A stretch of 64,000 nt of DNA from Jeongeupia sp. HS-3 (GCF_015140455.1 NZ_AP024094.1:3332566-3396565); one strand, 5' to 3'; positions 1 to 10,158 are shown, counted from the stretch's first letter. Program-made: numbers and translations. Notes: a model not told the origin generated them from the letters alone.

Positions 1-165
1 TTGCCCGATGGGCCGCTGCTGGTGCACGGCGCGCTGACGCTCAAGCTTTACAACGGTGACGAGCACGCCTGCGAAGCGGGCACCACGGCCTTGTGTCGCT
101 GCGGTGCCTCGGCCAACAAACCGTTTTGTGATGGCTCGCATCGGCGTGTCGGTTTCAAGGGGTAG
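1..165 (+). CDS. CDGSH-type iron-sulfur protein, C-terminal part (5' end outside window)
   Basis: Reading frame 1 is open from the left edge to a TAG at 163-165, giving 54 visible residues. They end in the CDGSH signature, with ligands Cys32, Cys34, Cys43 and His47 (visible numbering) in the order CxC...KPFCDGSH. This arrangement binds a [2Fe-2S] cluster through three Cys and one His. Bacterial CDGSH proteins are small soluble redox or Fe-S proteins of poorly defined role. The gene ends 17 nt before the glutathione reductase start, so the two may be co-transcribed and share a redox role (inference). The beginning of the gene lies outside the window. Confidence 0.85.
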   Translation: MPDGPLLVHGALTLKLYNGDEHACEAGTTALCRCGASANKPFCDGSHRRVGFKG

Positions 166-182
166 CACTCCAAGGGGAAAGC

Positions 183-1532
183 ATGAAAGAAGTCGATCTG
201 TTCGTGATTGGTGGTGGCTCGGGCGGTGTGCGCGCGGCGCGGATTGCCGCAGGCCACGGTGCCAGGGTGGCGATTGCCGAGGAAGCCGACTTCGGCGGCA
301 CTTGCGTCAACCGCGGCTGCGTGCCGAAAAAGCTGCTGGTTTACGCCAGCCGTTACCGCGGCGATTTCGACGAGGCGGCGGCGTTCGGCTGGCGGGTCGC
401 CGATATGTCTTTTGACTGGAACACGCTGATCGCCAACAAGGACCGCGAGATCGCCCGGCTCGAAGCGGTGTACCGGCGCAATCTCGACAAGGCCGGCGTC
501 GCCATTCACGCGCAGCGCGCGGTACTCGACGACGCGCACACCGTACGGCTCGCCGACGGCCAGCGCATCCGCGCCGGCAAAATCCTGATCGCCACCGGCG
601 GCCGGCCCTACCGGGGCCCGGCGTTCGAGGGCCAGGAACTGGCGATCACCTCGGACGAAGCCTTCCACCTGGGCGAACTGCCGCGACGCATCGTCATCGT
701 CGGCGGGGGTTACATCGCGGTTGAGTTCGCCGGCATCTTTGCCGGCCTCGGCAGCGAGACGACGCTGGTGCACCGTGGCGAGCGGCTGCTGCGCGGCTTC
801 GATGCCGAGCTCGCCGATGAACTGGCGAGTGTCTACGGCCGCAACGGCATCGGGCTGCGCCTCGGCGCGACGGTGAACCGCATCGTCCAGGACGCCGGCG
901 GACTGACGGTCAGCCTGTCCGACGGCAGCGTCGCGCACGCCGACGTGGTGATGCTGTGCACCGGCCGCCGGCCGTACACCGGCGGGCTCGGCCTCGATGC
1001 CGCCGGCGTGGCGCTGGCCCGGTCCGGCGCGATCCTCGTCGACGCTGCTTCGCGGACCAATGTGCCGTCGGTGTTCGCCGTCGGCGACGTCACCGACCGC
1101 GTCAACCTGACGCCGGTGGCGATCCGCGAAGGCCACGCGTTTGCCGAGCGCGAATTCGGCGGCACGCCGCAAGCGATCGACTACGACCTCATCCCGACCG
1201 CGGTGTTCTCGACGCCCGAGCTCGGCACCGTTGGCCTGCCCGAGGCGGCGGCGCGCGAGCGTTATCCGCAGCTCAAGGTGTTCCGCACCGGTTTCAGGAC
1301 GATGCGTTCGGCGTTTGCCGGCGGCGACGAGCGGATGCTGATGAAGCTGTTGGTCGACGGTGAAACCGACCGCATCGTCGGCGTCCACGTGCTCGGCGAT
1401 GCGGCGGCCGAAATGATCCAGCTCGCCGGCGTCGCGATGACCGCCGGCGCGACCAAGGCGCAGTTCGACATGACGATGGCGCTGCACCCGAGCGCGGCCG
1501 AGGAGCTGGTGACGCTGCGTCAGGCGTCGTAG
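183..1532 (+). CDS. gor: Glutathione-disulfide reductase
   Basis: Flavoprotein of 449 aa that reduces glutathione disulfide with NADPH in the cytoplasm. The N-terminal FAD-binding motif GGGSGG is at residues 10-15. The redox-active disulfide is Cys41-Cys46 in GGTCVNRGCVPKK. A second Rossmann motif (VGGGYIAVEFAG) serves NADPH, followed by the FAD-contact stretch FAVGDVTDRVNLTP. The C-terminal HPSAAEE, with His435 and Glu440, gives the catalytic His-Glu pair of the partner subunit in the dimer. The length is normal for the family. The ATG at 183 follows the purine-rich sequence aaggggaaagc. The CDGSH gene lies just upstream. Related flavoprotein disulfide reductases such as trypanothione reductase are less likely given the compact length. 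Confidence 0.95.
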   Translation: MKEVDLFVIGGGSGGVRAARIAAGHGARVAIAEEADFGGTCVNRGCVPKKLLVYASRYRGDFDEAAAFGWRVADMSFDWNTLIANKDREIARLEAVYRRNLDKAGVAIHAQRAVLDDAHTVRLADGQRIRAGKILIATGGRPYRGPAFEGQELAITSDEAFHLGELPRRIVIVGGGYIAVEFAGIFAGLGSETTLVHRGERLLRGFDAELADELASVYGRNGIGLRLGATVNRIVQDAGGLTVSLSDGSVAHADVVMLCTGRRPYTGGLGLDAAGVALARSGAILVDAASRTNVPSVFAVGDVTDRVNLTPVAIREGHAFAEREFGGTPQAIDYDLIPTAVFSTPELGTVGLPEAAARERYPQLKVFRTGFRTMRSAFAGGDERMLMKLLVDGETDRIVGVHVLGDAAAEMIQLAGVAMTAGATKAQFDMTMALHPSAAEELVTLRQAS

Positions 1533-1617
1533 CAGCGTGAATAGTTGCCGGAACCGGGACGGGCGATGCGCGCTCGAACCCGGTTATCCGGTTCAAGTTC
1601 AATAACAAGGAGCGACC

Positions 1618-1965
1618 ATGAAGAAGATCATCCTCGCCGGCGCGCTGGCGCTGAGCACCGGTTTTGCCGCCGCGGCCTTCGTCGGCCCGAACAGCGCGCC
1701 GCTGATGACCACCGCAGCCGATGCGGCCAAGGCGGCCGACGATGTGCCGGTGGTACTCGAAGGCTATGTGGTCAAGGCGCTGGGCAACGACCATTACGAG
1801 TTCCGCGACAACACCGGCACGATCAAGGTCGAGATCGACCACGACAAATGGCCGGCGCAGAACGTCACGCCGCAGATGAAGGTGCGCCTGTCGGGCAAGG
1901 TCGACCGCAGCAAGCTCACCGGCTTCGAGGACATCGACGTCAAGCTGGTCGAGATCATCAAGTAA
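1618..1965 (+). CDS. ygiW: YgiW/YdeI-family periplasmic OB-fold protein
   Basis: Protein of 115 aa with an N-terminal signal peptide (MKKIILAGALALSTGFAAAA) and a mature part resembling the bacterial OB-fold (BOF) family. The features that suggest this are VVLEGYVVKALGNDHYEFRD, then GTIKVEID, LSGKVD and a C-terminal D-I-x-V-K-L-V-E-I. Family members such as E. coli YgiW and YdeI are periplasmic and linked to stress or antimicrobial-peptide tolerance. Their ligand is not settled. The start has a strong ribosome binding site (aaggagcgacc before ATG). The gene stands alone: gor ends 85 nt upstream and a hairpin terminator follows. The family assignment is by pattern, so moderately sure. Confidence 0.8.
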   Translation: MKKIILAGALALSTGFAAAAFVGPNSAPLMTTAADAAKAADDVPVVLEGYVVKALGNDHYEFRDNTGTIKVEIDHDKWPAQNVTPQMKVRLSGKVDRSKLTGFEDIDVKLVEIIK

Positions 1966-1984
1966 GCGCCGCACCTGCCGCACC

Positions 1985-2017
1985 GACAAGGCCCGCCTTC
2001 GCGCGGGCCTTGTCGTT
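1985..2017 (+). terminator. Rho-independent terminator after ygiW
   Basis: A perfect 12-bp stem (1985-1996 with 2003-2014) with a 6-nt loop is followed by a short T-rich run (gttt). It lies between ygiW and the convergent LysR gene, whose stop codon begins at 2018. Confidence 0.75.
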
Positions 2018-2929
2018 TCAGACCACCGCAGCGCGTCCCAGTTTCGCAACGCAGAAATCGTGGAAGGCGCGCACCCGCGGCGGCAGTTGCCGGCCGCCCG
2101 GGCGCACCAGATAGAGCGGCGTCGGTTCGCCGAGCCAGTCCGGCAGCGCCGTGGTCAGCCGGCCGGCGGCCAGATCGTCGGCAACATCGAGTTCGGATTT
2201 GTAGGCGATGCCATAGCCGCGCAGCGCCCATTCGCGCACGATGGCGCCATCGTTGGCGTAGCGGGCAGGGCGGATCACTACGGTTTCGGCCCCGGCGCCG
2301 TCGGCCCGGCAGAAGCGCCAGCCGACATGGGCGCTGTCGCGGATGCAGAACGCAAGGCAACGGTGGCCGGCCAGCCCGGCCGGGGTCTCCGGCATGCCGT
2401 GGCGGGCCCAGTAGGCAGGGCTGGCGACGAGCACCCGGCGGCTGTCCGGCGCCAGCGGCGTGGCGATCACGGCGCCGTCCTGCTGTTCACCGGAGCGGAA
2501 GGCCAGATCGATCGAGCCGGCGACCAGGTCGTCGACGCGGTCGGACAACAGCAGGTGCGGTACCACCGCCGGATGCTGCGCGCAGAATTCGTCGAGCCAG
2601 TCGAGCACGAAGCAGCGGCCGAAATCGGACGGCGCCGAGACGCGCAGCGGCCCGACCAGTTCGCCACGATGCGCGGCGAGCGCGTCGCGACCGGCGTCGA
2701 GCGCCTGCTGCGCCGCCAGCGCGCTGCGGTACCAGATTTCGCCCTCGGCCGTTAGCGAGAGCTGTCGCGTGCTGCGCAGGAAGAGCCGTGCGCCGAGCTG
2801 GGCCTCCAGCCTTTTGAGCGCCACCGACAAGGCCGCCGGCGTCTGGTTGAGGTCGCGCGCGGCGCCCGAGAGCGAGCCGCGCTCGACGATGCGCAAAAAC
2901 CAGTCCCAACCGGGTAGATCGCTAGCCAT
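2018..2929 (-). CDS. LysR-family transcriptional regulator
   Basis: Protein of 303 aa with the typical LysR plan. A winged helix-turn-helix occupies residues about 5-65 (FLRIVERGSLSGAARDLNQT, then LSVALKRLEAQLGARLF). A periplasmic-binding-like effector domain follows from about residue 90 to 295. The ATG at 2929 is preceded on the minus strand by aggagcctgca, a good ribosome binding site. It is divergently transcribed from an Old Yellow Enzyme gene and a quinone-reductase-like gene, which LysR proteins in this position usually control. An AT-rich palindrome in the shared 149-nt promoter region is a likely binding site. The inducer is unknown; an electrophile or quinone is a reasonable guess from the neighbours. 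Confidence 0.93.
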   Translation of the reverse strand: MASDLPGWDWFLRIVERGSLSGAARDLNQTPAALSVALKRLEAQLGARLFLRSTRQLSLTAEGEIWYRSALAAQQALDAGRDALAAHRGELVGPLRVSAPSDFGRCFVLDWLDEFCAQHPAVVPHLLLSDRVDDLVAGSIDLAFRSGEQQDGAVIATPLAPDSRRVLVASPAYWARHGMPETPAGLAGHRCLAFCIRDSAHVGWRFCRADGAGAETVVIRPARYANDGAIVREWALRGYGIAYKSELDVADDLAAGRLTTALPDWLGEPTPLYLVRPGGRQLPPRVRAFHDFCVAKLGRAAVV

Positions 2930-2949
2930 TGCAGGCTCCTGATTCTCAA

Positions 2950-2970
2950 CAAAATATTGAAAATGTTTTG
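2950..2970. promoter_or_regulatory. AT-rich palindrome between divergent LysR and OYE genes, candidate operator
   Basis: The arms CAAAATATT (2950-2958) and AATGTTTTG (2962-2970) are complementary except for one position and are separated by GAA. The site lies 20 nt upstream of the LysR start codon. It contains the T-N11-A style dyad expected of LysR operators in a region that is otherwise GC-rich. Confidence 0.5.
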
Positions 2971-3078
2971 AGGATTATCGGCTTTTTACATTGCGGCGGC
3001 GCGCGCATGATGCGGGCTGGATTTAGTCAAAGGGAGCCGCAGCATGACATCAGCCATCTTCACGCCGGGGACGCCGCG

Positions 3079-4194
3079 ATGAGTCGCCGCCTGTTCACCC
3101 CGCATGCGCTCGCCGGCTTGTCGCTACCGAACCGTATCGTCATGCCACCAATGACGCGCGCCCGCAGCACGCAGCCCGGCAACGTTCCCAATGCGCTGAT
3201 GGCCGGGTATTACGCCCAGCGCGCCGACGCCGGGCTGATCATTGCCGAGGCGACGCAGATCAGCCCGACGAGCCAGGGCTATTCGTTCACGCCGGGTGTC
3301 CACAGCGCCGAACAGGTCAACGGCTGGCGCAAGGTCACCGACGCGGTGCACACGGCCGACGGGCGCATCTTCCTGCAGCTGTGGCACGTCGGTCGGGTGT
3401 CGCACCCGGTCTTTCACGATGGCGGTCAGCCGGTGGCGCCGTCGGCGCTCCAGCCCAAGGGCACGCAGGTCTGGGTCGTCGGTGACGATGGCGTCGGCCG
3501 CATGCTCGATTGTCCGATGCCGCGCGCGCTGGCGGTCGAGGAAATCGCCGAGATCGTCGAGGATTTCCGCGTCGCCGCGCGCAATGCGATGACCGCCGGT
3601 TTCGACGGGGTCGAAATTCACGGTGCCAACGGCTATCTGGTCGACCAGTTCCTGCGCGGCGTCTCGAACCACCGCGACGACGACTACGGCGGCAGCCCGC
3701 AAAAGCGCATCCGCTTCCTGCAGGAAGTCGTCAGTGCGGTCGCCGACGAGATCGGCGCCGAGCGCACCGGCATCCGGCTGGCGCCGTTCATCACCTTCAA
3801 GGACATGGCCGATCCCGACATCGGCGACACTATCCTGCTCGCCGCCGAATGGCTCGCCGGCAAGGTCGCCTACCTGCACCTGTCCGAGGCCGACTGGGAC
3901 GACGCGCCGCAGATTCCCGACGACTTCCGCGTCGCGCTGCGATCGCGCTTCGCCGGCACCATCATCGTCGCCGGCCGCTACGACGCGGCGCGCGCCGAGG
4001 CGGTGCTCGACGCCGGCTGGGCCGATCTCGTTGCCTTCGGCCGCCCCTACATCGCCAACCCGGATCTGCCGGCGCGGCTGGAACACCGCTGGCCGCTGGC
4101 CGCGCCCGACCCGGCCTCGCTGTTCGGCGGCACCGCCGCCGGCTATACCGATTACCCGACCTATGCCGCGCAAGCCGCTGGAGAACCCGCATGA
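3079..4194 (+). CDS. Old Yellow Enzyme family NADH:flavin oxidoreductase (alkene reductase)
   Basis: FMN-dependent TIM-barrel enzyme of 371 aa that reduces activated C=C bonds, or nitro and quinone substrates, with NAD(P)H. Visible motifs are FTPHALAGLSLPNRIVMPPMTR at the N terminus (split: FTPHALAGLSLPNR, then IVMPPMTR), LQLWHVGR, the substrate-anchoring H-G-A-N in GVEIHGANGYLVDQFL, YGGS, and the FMN-phosphate segment FGRPYIANPDLP. The nearest E. coli relative is NemA. I chose ATG 3079, which has ggggac upstream and starts directly at MSRRLFTPH. An in-frame ATG at 2929 would add 50 residues that match nothing in the family. The stop codon overlaps the next start (ATGA at 4191-4194), so the two genes are translationally coupled. 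Confidence 0.93.
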   Translation: MSRRLFTPHALAGLSLPNRIVMPPMTRARSTQPGNVPNALMAGYYAQRADAGLIIAEATQISPTSQGYSFTPGVHSAEQVNGWRKVTDAVHTADGRIFLQLWHVGRVSHPVFHDGGQPVAPSALQPKGTQVWVVGDDGVGRMLDCPMPRALAVEEIAEIVEDFRVAARNAMTAGFDGVEIHGANGYLVDQFLRGVSNHRDDDYGGSPQKRIRFLQEVVSAVADEIGAERTGIRLAPFITFKDMADPDIGDTILLAAEWLAGKVAYLHLSEADWDDAPQIPDDFRVALRSRFAGTIIVAGRYDAARAEAVLDAGWADLVAFGRPYIANPDLPARLEHRWPLAAPDPASLFGGTAAGYTDYPTYAAQAAGEPA

Positions 4195-5207
4195 AAGCCG
4201 TTGCCCTGAGCCGTTACCTGCCGATCACCGATGCCGACGCGCTGCTCGACGTCGAGCTGCCCAAGCCCGTTGCCGCCGGTCGCGATCTGCTGGTCAGCAT
4301 CGAGGCGATCGCCGTCAACCCGGTCGACACCAAGGTGCGCGCGCCGAAAGACAAGGTCGAGCCCAGCCCCAAGGTGCTCGGCTGGGACGCCGCCGGCGTG
4401 GTCGAAGCGGTCGGCCCGGATGTGACGCTATTCAAGGCTGGCGATCCGGTCTATTACGCCGGCGACCTCACCCGGCCGGGCAGCAATGCCGAGTATCAAC
4501 TGGTCGACGAACGCATCGCCGCAATCCGTCCGGCCACGCTGAACGCCGCCGATGCTGCGGCCCTGCCGCTGACGGCGATCACCGCGTGGGAAGCACTGTT
4601 CGACCGGCTCGGCGTCGGCCGCAACGGCGAAGACAGGGGCAGGACCGCGCTGATCATCGGCGGCGCCGGTGGCGTCGGCTCGATCGCGATCCAGCTCGCC
4701 AAAACGCTCGCCGGGCTGACCGTGATCGCCACCGCGTCGCGGCCCGAATCGCGCGACTGGGTGAAGGCGCTCGGCGCCGACGCGACCGTCGACCACCGCA
4801 GCGACATCGCCGCACAGCTCAAGGCGCTCGGCCATGAGACGGTTGATTTCATCCTGTGCTTCAACGACACCGACCGGCACTTCGCGACGATGGCGCAGCT
4901 GATCGCGCCGCGAGGAAGGATCGTCAGCATCGTCGAGACCGCCACGCTGCTCGACCTGAACCTGCTGAAGGCCAAGAGCGCGACCTTCGTCTGGGAAATG
5001 ATGTTTACCCGTTCGATGTACCAGACGCCGGACATGGTGAAGCAGCACGAACTGCTGACCGAGGTGGCGAAGCTGGTCGACGCCGGCACGCTGCGCACGA
5101 CCGTCGGTGCGCATTACGGCCAGATCAACGCCGCCAATCTCAGGCGGGCGCATGCAACGCTCGAAGCCGGGCAGATGATCGGCAAGATCGTGCTGGCGGG
5201 TTTCTGA
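4191..5207 (+). CDS. Zinc-type alcohol dehydrogenase-like (quinone-oxidoreductase-like) protein
   Basis: Medium-chain dehydrogenase/reductase of 338 aa. A GroES-like N-terminal half contains VNPVDTKVRAP and GWDAAGVVEAVG. A Rossmann fold has the nucleotide motif IIGGAGGVGSIAIQLAK. The catalytic-zinc Cys/His set and the four-Cys structural-zinc loop are absent, so it belongs with the zinc-free NADPH:quinone reductases (the family often named zinc-binding alcohol dehydrogenase family protein). The start codon overlaps the upstream stop, with ggag 7 nt before it. Together with the Old Yellow Enzyme gene it probably forms a LysR-controlled operon for reductive detoxification of electrophiles. The exact substrate cannot be read from the sequence. 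Confidence 0.9.
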   Translation: MKAVALSRYLPITDADALLDVELPKPVAAGRDLLVSIEAIAVNPVDTKVRAPKDKVEPSPKVLGWDAAGVVEAVGPDVTLFKAGDPVYYAGDLTRPGSNAEYQLVDERIAAIRPATLNAADAAALPLTAITAWEALFDRLGVGRNGEDRGRTALIIGGAGGVGSIAIQLAKTLAGLTVIATASRPESRDWVKALGADATVDHRSDIAAQLKALGHETVDFILCFNDTDRHFATMAQLIAPRGRIVSIVETATLLDLNLLKAKSATFVWEMMFTRSMYQTPDMVKQHELLTEVAKLVDAGTLRTTVGAHYGQINAANLRRAHATLEAGQMIGKIVLAGF

Positions 5208-5220
5208 ACCAGGCGGCATC

Positions 5221-5259
5221 GCCCGGCGTGCCATCGGTGAAGTGAGCGCTGCGCCGGGC
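5221..5259. repeat. Inverted repeat after the OYE/ADH operon
   Basis: GCCCGGCG (5221-5228) is complementary to CGCCGGGC (5252-5259), with a 23-nt loop. There is no T-tract, so it is at best a weak or factor-assisted end of transcription. Confidence 0.35.
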
Positions 5260-5316
5260 GCTGCAACCGCCTTGATTTGACACTGTTTTCGCCGCAGCCT
5301 GGCAAGGCCGCTGCTG

Positions 5317-5322
5317 TATAAT
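5317..5322 (+). promoter_or_regulatory. Possible -10 element (TATAAT) upstream of the RNB exoribonuclease gene
   Basis: A perfect TATAAT lies 28 nt before the start codon of the exoribonuclease gene. No good -35 sits 16-18 nt upstream; the nearby TTGACA at 5277-5282 is 34 nt away and therefore cannot pair with it. It would have to act with a poor -35 or an activator. Confidence 0.35.
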
Positions 5323-5350
5323 CTGCGGTTTTTGCCCGGCGGCTTGGTGT

Positions 5351-7204
5351 ATGCACGTTTTTTATGACGAGGATGGCGGATTCAAGGTCGCCACGGTGAA
5401 AGAGGCGCAGGCTGCCAGCTTCATGATCGAAGACGTGCGCGGCAAGCGCGGCAAGATCAAGGCGGCCAACGTGCTGCTCAAGTTCGAGCGCCCCGATCCG
5501 GCCAGCTTGCAGAGCGAAGCCGAGGCCCTGGCTGCGGATATCGACGTCGATTTCCTCTGGGAAGTCTGCGGCGCCGACGAGTTCGGCTTTGACGATATCG
5601 CCGCCGAGTACTTTGGCGCGGGCCCGACGCCGCAGCAGCAGGCCGCGGTACTGATCCGCATCTCGCAAGCGCCGATGTACTTCTACAAGAAGGGCCGTGG
5701 CCGCTACAAGGCCGCGCCCGAAGAGAACGTCAAGGCGGCGCTGGCCGGGCTGGAGCGCAAGAAGCGCGAAGCCGAGCAGATGGCCGCCTGGCAGGCCGAG
5801 CTTGAAGCCGGCGCGCTGCCGGAGGCGTTCGCGCCCAATCTCAAGCGCCTGATCCACCGTCCGGACAAGAACAGCCTTGAATACAAGGCGCTCGCCGCCG
5901 CCGCCGATGCGCAGCACACCAGCGTGCTGCGGCTGCTCGATCACGTCGGCGCGATTCCCGATATCGAGCAGTATTTCCTCGATAGCTTCGAAATCGAATA
6001 CTTCCCCAAGGGGCGCACCGGCGTCACCGACGCCAACCTCGCCGCACCCGACGATCTGCGGCTCGCCGATGTCGAGGCATTCTCGATCGACGACGTCACC
6101 ACGACCGAAATCGACGACGCCTTCAGCATCAAGAAGCTGGCCAACGGCAACTGGCAGGTCGGCATCCATATCGCCGCGCCGGTGCTGGGTATCGCGCCGG
6201 GCAGCCCGCTCGATGAGCAGGTGTTCGAGCGGCTGTCGACCGTGTATTTCCCCGGCGACAAGATCACCATGCTGCCGGATTCGGCGGTCGATGTGTTCAC
6301 GCTTGAGGCCGGCAGCGCCCGCCCGGCGGTGAGCATGTATCTGGAGCTGAATCCGGGGCTGGACGTGGTGGCGCATCGTTCGCAGGTCGAACGCGTGCCC
6401 ATGGTCGCCAATCTGCGTCACGACCAGATCGAAACGCATTTCAATGAAGACACCGCCGGCAAGGATGGCGGTGACTATCCGTACAGGACCGAACTGAACT
6501 TCCTCTGGACCTTGGCCAACGCGCTTGAAGCCCGCCGTGGTCGCGCCGAAGACCCGAACGCGCCGGTGCGGCTCGATTACAGCTTCTATGTCGACAAGCT
6601 CGCCGATGGCACGAAGAAGGTGCGCATCCAGCCACGCAAGCGCGGCTCACCGATGGACAAGCTCGTCGCCGAGATGATGATCTTCGTCAACAGCACCTGG
6701 GGCATGGATTTGCACAAGGCCGAGATCGCGGCGATCTACCGGGTGCAAGGGCAGGGGCGTGTGCGCATGACCACGCAGTTCGGCCCGCACGTTGGCCTTG
6801 GTGTTGAATGCTACGCCTGGTCGAGTTCGCCGCTGCGCCGCGCGGTCGACTTCGTCAACCAGACGCAGATTGTCTCGATGATTCGCGAGACGACGCCGCG
6901 CTTTGCCAAGAACGATGCCGAGCTCTTTGGCGCGATCGGTTCCTTCGATACCGCCTACGCGGCGTATGGTGAATTCCAGGACAAGATGGAACGTTACTGG
7001 TGCCTGCGCTACCTTGAACAGGAGAACCTGACCGAATTGAGCGCGACCCTGATCAAGGAGAACCTCGTGCGCATCGATGGCATGCCAATGGTCATGCGTG
7101 TGCCGGGTTTGCCGGAATTGCCGGCCGGTTCATCGGTCAAACTGCAAAGGCTGGCGATCGACTTTCTTGAACTCACCGTCGACTGCCGTCTGGCAACCAT
7201 CTGA
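5351..7204 (+). CDS. RNB-domain (RNase II family) 3'-5' exoribonuclease
   Basis: Protein of 617 aa. The RNB catalytic core begins around residue 235, and its metal site is visible in DDVTTTEIDDAFS: Asp247, Glu253, Asp255 and Asp256. Compared with E. coli RNase II (D201, D207, D209, D210), the second Asp is replaced by Glu, which I recall as a common variant in this subfamily. The N-terminal approximately 60 residues (GKRGKIKAANVLLKF) resemble the small RNA-binding domain of betaproteobacterial RNB proteins, and the C terminus (LQRLAIDFLELTVDC) is S1-like. It is shorter than RNase R (about 750-800 aa), so this is an RNase II-type degradative enzyme. A zinc-ribbon gene starts 12 nt downstream. 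Confidence 0.9.
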   Translation: MHVFYDEDGGFKVATVKEAQAASFMIEDVRGKRGKIKAANVLLKFERPDPASLQSEAEALAADIDVDFLWEVCGADEFGFDDIAAEYFGAGPTPQQQAAVLIRISQAPMYFYKKGRGRYKAAPEENVKAALAGLERKKREAEQMAAWQAELEAGALPEAFAPNLKRLIHRPDKNSLEYKALAAAADAQHTSVLRLLDHVGAIPDIEQYFLDSFEIEYFPKGRTGVTDANLAAPDDLRLADVEAFSIDDVTTTEIDDAFSIKKLANGNWQVGIHIAAPVLGIAPGSPLDEQVFERLSTVYFPGDKITMLPDSAVDVFTLEAGSARPAVSMYLELNPGLDVVAHRSQVERVPMVANLRHDQIETHFNEDTAGKDGGDYPYRTELNFLWTLANALEARRGRAEDPNAPVRLDYSFYVDKLADGTKKVRIQPRKRGSPMDKLVAEMMIFVNSTWGMDLHKAEIAAIYRVQGQGRVRMTTQFGPHVGLGVECYAWSSSPLRRAVDFVNQTQIVSMIRETTPRFAKNDAELFGAIGSFDTAYAAYGEFQDKMERYWCLRYLEQENLTELSATLIKENLVRIDGMPMVMRVPGLPELPAGSSVKLQRLAIDFLELTVDCRLATI

Positions 7205-7216
7205 ACAGGCCTGACC

Positions 7217-7810
7217 ATGTTGCCCAAACGAAAACTCAATGAACTCTTGCCGGTGCGCTTTCGCAACGGTGAACAGGTCAGACAATTCTCCAAGCCCTGC
7301 GTGCGCTGCGGCAATATGCTCGAGGCGCGTGACATGGAGGGTGCGGCGCGGCTGATCGAAGATCACCTTGCCATCGCCGCGACCGCGCGCTGCCCCAAGT
7401 GCGGCGACTCCTTCGGCATTGCCTGCGTGATCGAGAACAACAAGCGCGTTCGTCGTGTCGTCATCCCGGCATGGGCCTTCGGTTTTTACCTGCGGAATCT
7501 GCCGGTACAGCCGGGCGAAATGGCGCCCACAGCGGCCGAATCGCGCCAGAGCCAAGGTCAGGGGCGGGCCCAGAGCCCGAACCCGCCAAGCGCTGGCGAT
7601 GCGGCGCCGGTTCACCGTGCGCCGGCGCGGATCGATCATCGCAATATCGTGCGCGCCGACGAGCTGGTCGGCCGCTATGGCGACAAGCCGATTCCTGCCT
7701 GGGTGGTCGTTGATGGCCTGCAACTCAATTTCGAGCGGGTCGAGTTGGGTGATCACGTTGCGGTGGGCGAATTCCTGCTCGACGGCTGCCTGGTTTACCG
7801 GGCGGTATGA
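7217..7810 (+). CDS. Zinc-ribbon protein of unknown function, probably co-transcribed with the exoribonuclease
   Basis: I do not recognise this 197-aa protein. Residues 28-31 (CVRC) and 59-62 (CPKC) form a two-knuckle zinc ribbon, with another Cys at 70. The middle (about residues 100-140) is polar and rich in Gln, Pro and Ala, so probably disordered. The C-terminal 50 residues (PAWVVVDGLQLNFERVEL) look like a small folded domain. There is no signal peptide or membrane segment. Its start lies 12 nt after the RNB exoribonuclease stop and a terminator follows, so it belongs to the same transcript. A role with RNA or the ribonuclease is an inference from context only. Confidence 0.75.
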   Translation: MLPKRKLNELLPVRFRNGEQVRQFSKPCVRCGNMLEARDMEGAARLIEDHLAIAATARCPKCGDSFGIACVIENNKRVRRVVIPAWAFGFYLRNLPVQPGEMAPTAAESRQSQGQGRAQSPNPPSAGDAAPVHRAPARIDHRNIVRADELVGRYGDKPIPAWVVVDGLQLNFERVELGDHVAVGEFLLDGCLVYRAV

Positions 7811-7830
7811 TGCCCAGTTCCGTCTGACAA

Positions 7831-7856
7831 ACCGGCCGCAAGGCCGGTTTTTCTTT
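7831..7856 (+). terminator. Rho-independent terminator after the RNB/zinc-ribbon pair
   Basis: ACCGGCC-gcaa-GGCCGGT is followed by TTTTCTTT. It closes the two-gene unit 20 nt after the stop codon. Confidence 0.9.
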
Positions 7857-7944
7857 GTCCGGCCCGCCTATGCGCCGCTGCTCCGAAACGACCATCGGCG
7901 GCTTTGGCCGGATGGACGAGCGGGGTGCCGCTTGCCAAAAACGC

Positions 7945-7960
7945 CATATATTAGAATATG
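7945..7960. promoter_or_regulatory. AT-rich dyad upstream of the M60 peptidase gene
   Basis: CATAT at 7945-7949 and ATATG at 7956-7960 flank a short core that itself contains ATATT-AG-AATAT. This is the only AT-rich patch in the 225 nt between the preceding terminator and the peptidase gene, so it is a candidate operator or promoter element. No matching -35/-10 pair is clear. Confidence 0.3.
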
Positions 7961-8081
7961 TTGTTTTAATGATGTTTTGGCGTGACCTGCGCTTGTCTTA
8001 CCCCTTCTGCATTGAAAGAATCGGCTCCCCATGTCGGCGAACGGACATGGCACTGACTCCAAAATAAAGAGGATGGACGAG

Positions 8082-9938
<1,857 letters not shown>

Positions 9939-9965
9939 ACCGGCGGTGATCGCGGAGCACTTGAG

Positions 9966-9991
9966 ACCGGGCCTTGGGCCCGGTTTTTTTT
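9966..9991 (+). terminator. Rho-independent terminator after the M60 peptidase gene
   Basis: A 7-bp GC-rich stem (9966-9972 with 9978-9984) and a 5-nt loop are followed by a run of eight T residues. It lies 28 nt after the stop codon. Confidence 0.92.
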
Positions 9992-10089
9992 CGCGGCGGC
10001 GGCTCGAACACCGGCGCCGGCGGTTCTAGCCGGGTAGGGGGCGTGGCGGGGCCAGATGTATCAAGCCGGCCGCTTGGCGAAAATACCGC

Positions 10090-10117
10090 TTGGATTGCCG
10101 GATGCGAGGTTTATAAT
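10090..10117 (+). promoter_or_regulatory. Predicted sigma-70 promoter of panD
   Basis: TTGGAT (10090-10095) and a perfect TATAAT (10112-10117) are 16 nt apart. The -10 element ends 41 nt before the panD start. It lies downstream of the peptidase terminator, so panD is transcribed independently. Confidence 0.6.
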
Positions 10118-10158
10118 CCTGAGCCCTGTACATAGCTTCAGCCAGGCCGAGGTTCGCC

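Noticed and set aside
2929..3078. An N-terminal extension of the Old Yellow Enzyme from ATG 2929
   Set aside because: The added 50 residues match nothing in the family and would cross the divergent promoter. ATG 3079 has a ribosome binding site and the conserved start.
5277..5322. TTGACA and TATAAT as one promoter before the RNB exoribonuclease gene
   Set aside because: The two hexamers are 34 nt apart, twice the usable spacing, so they cannot act together as one sigma-70 promoter.
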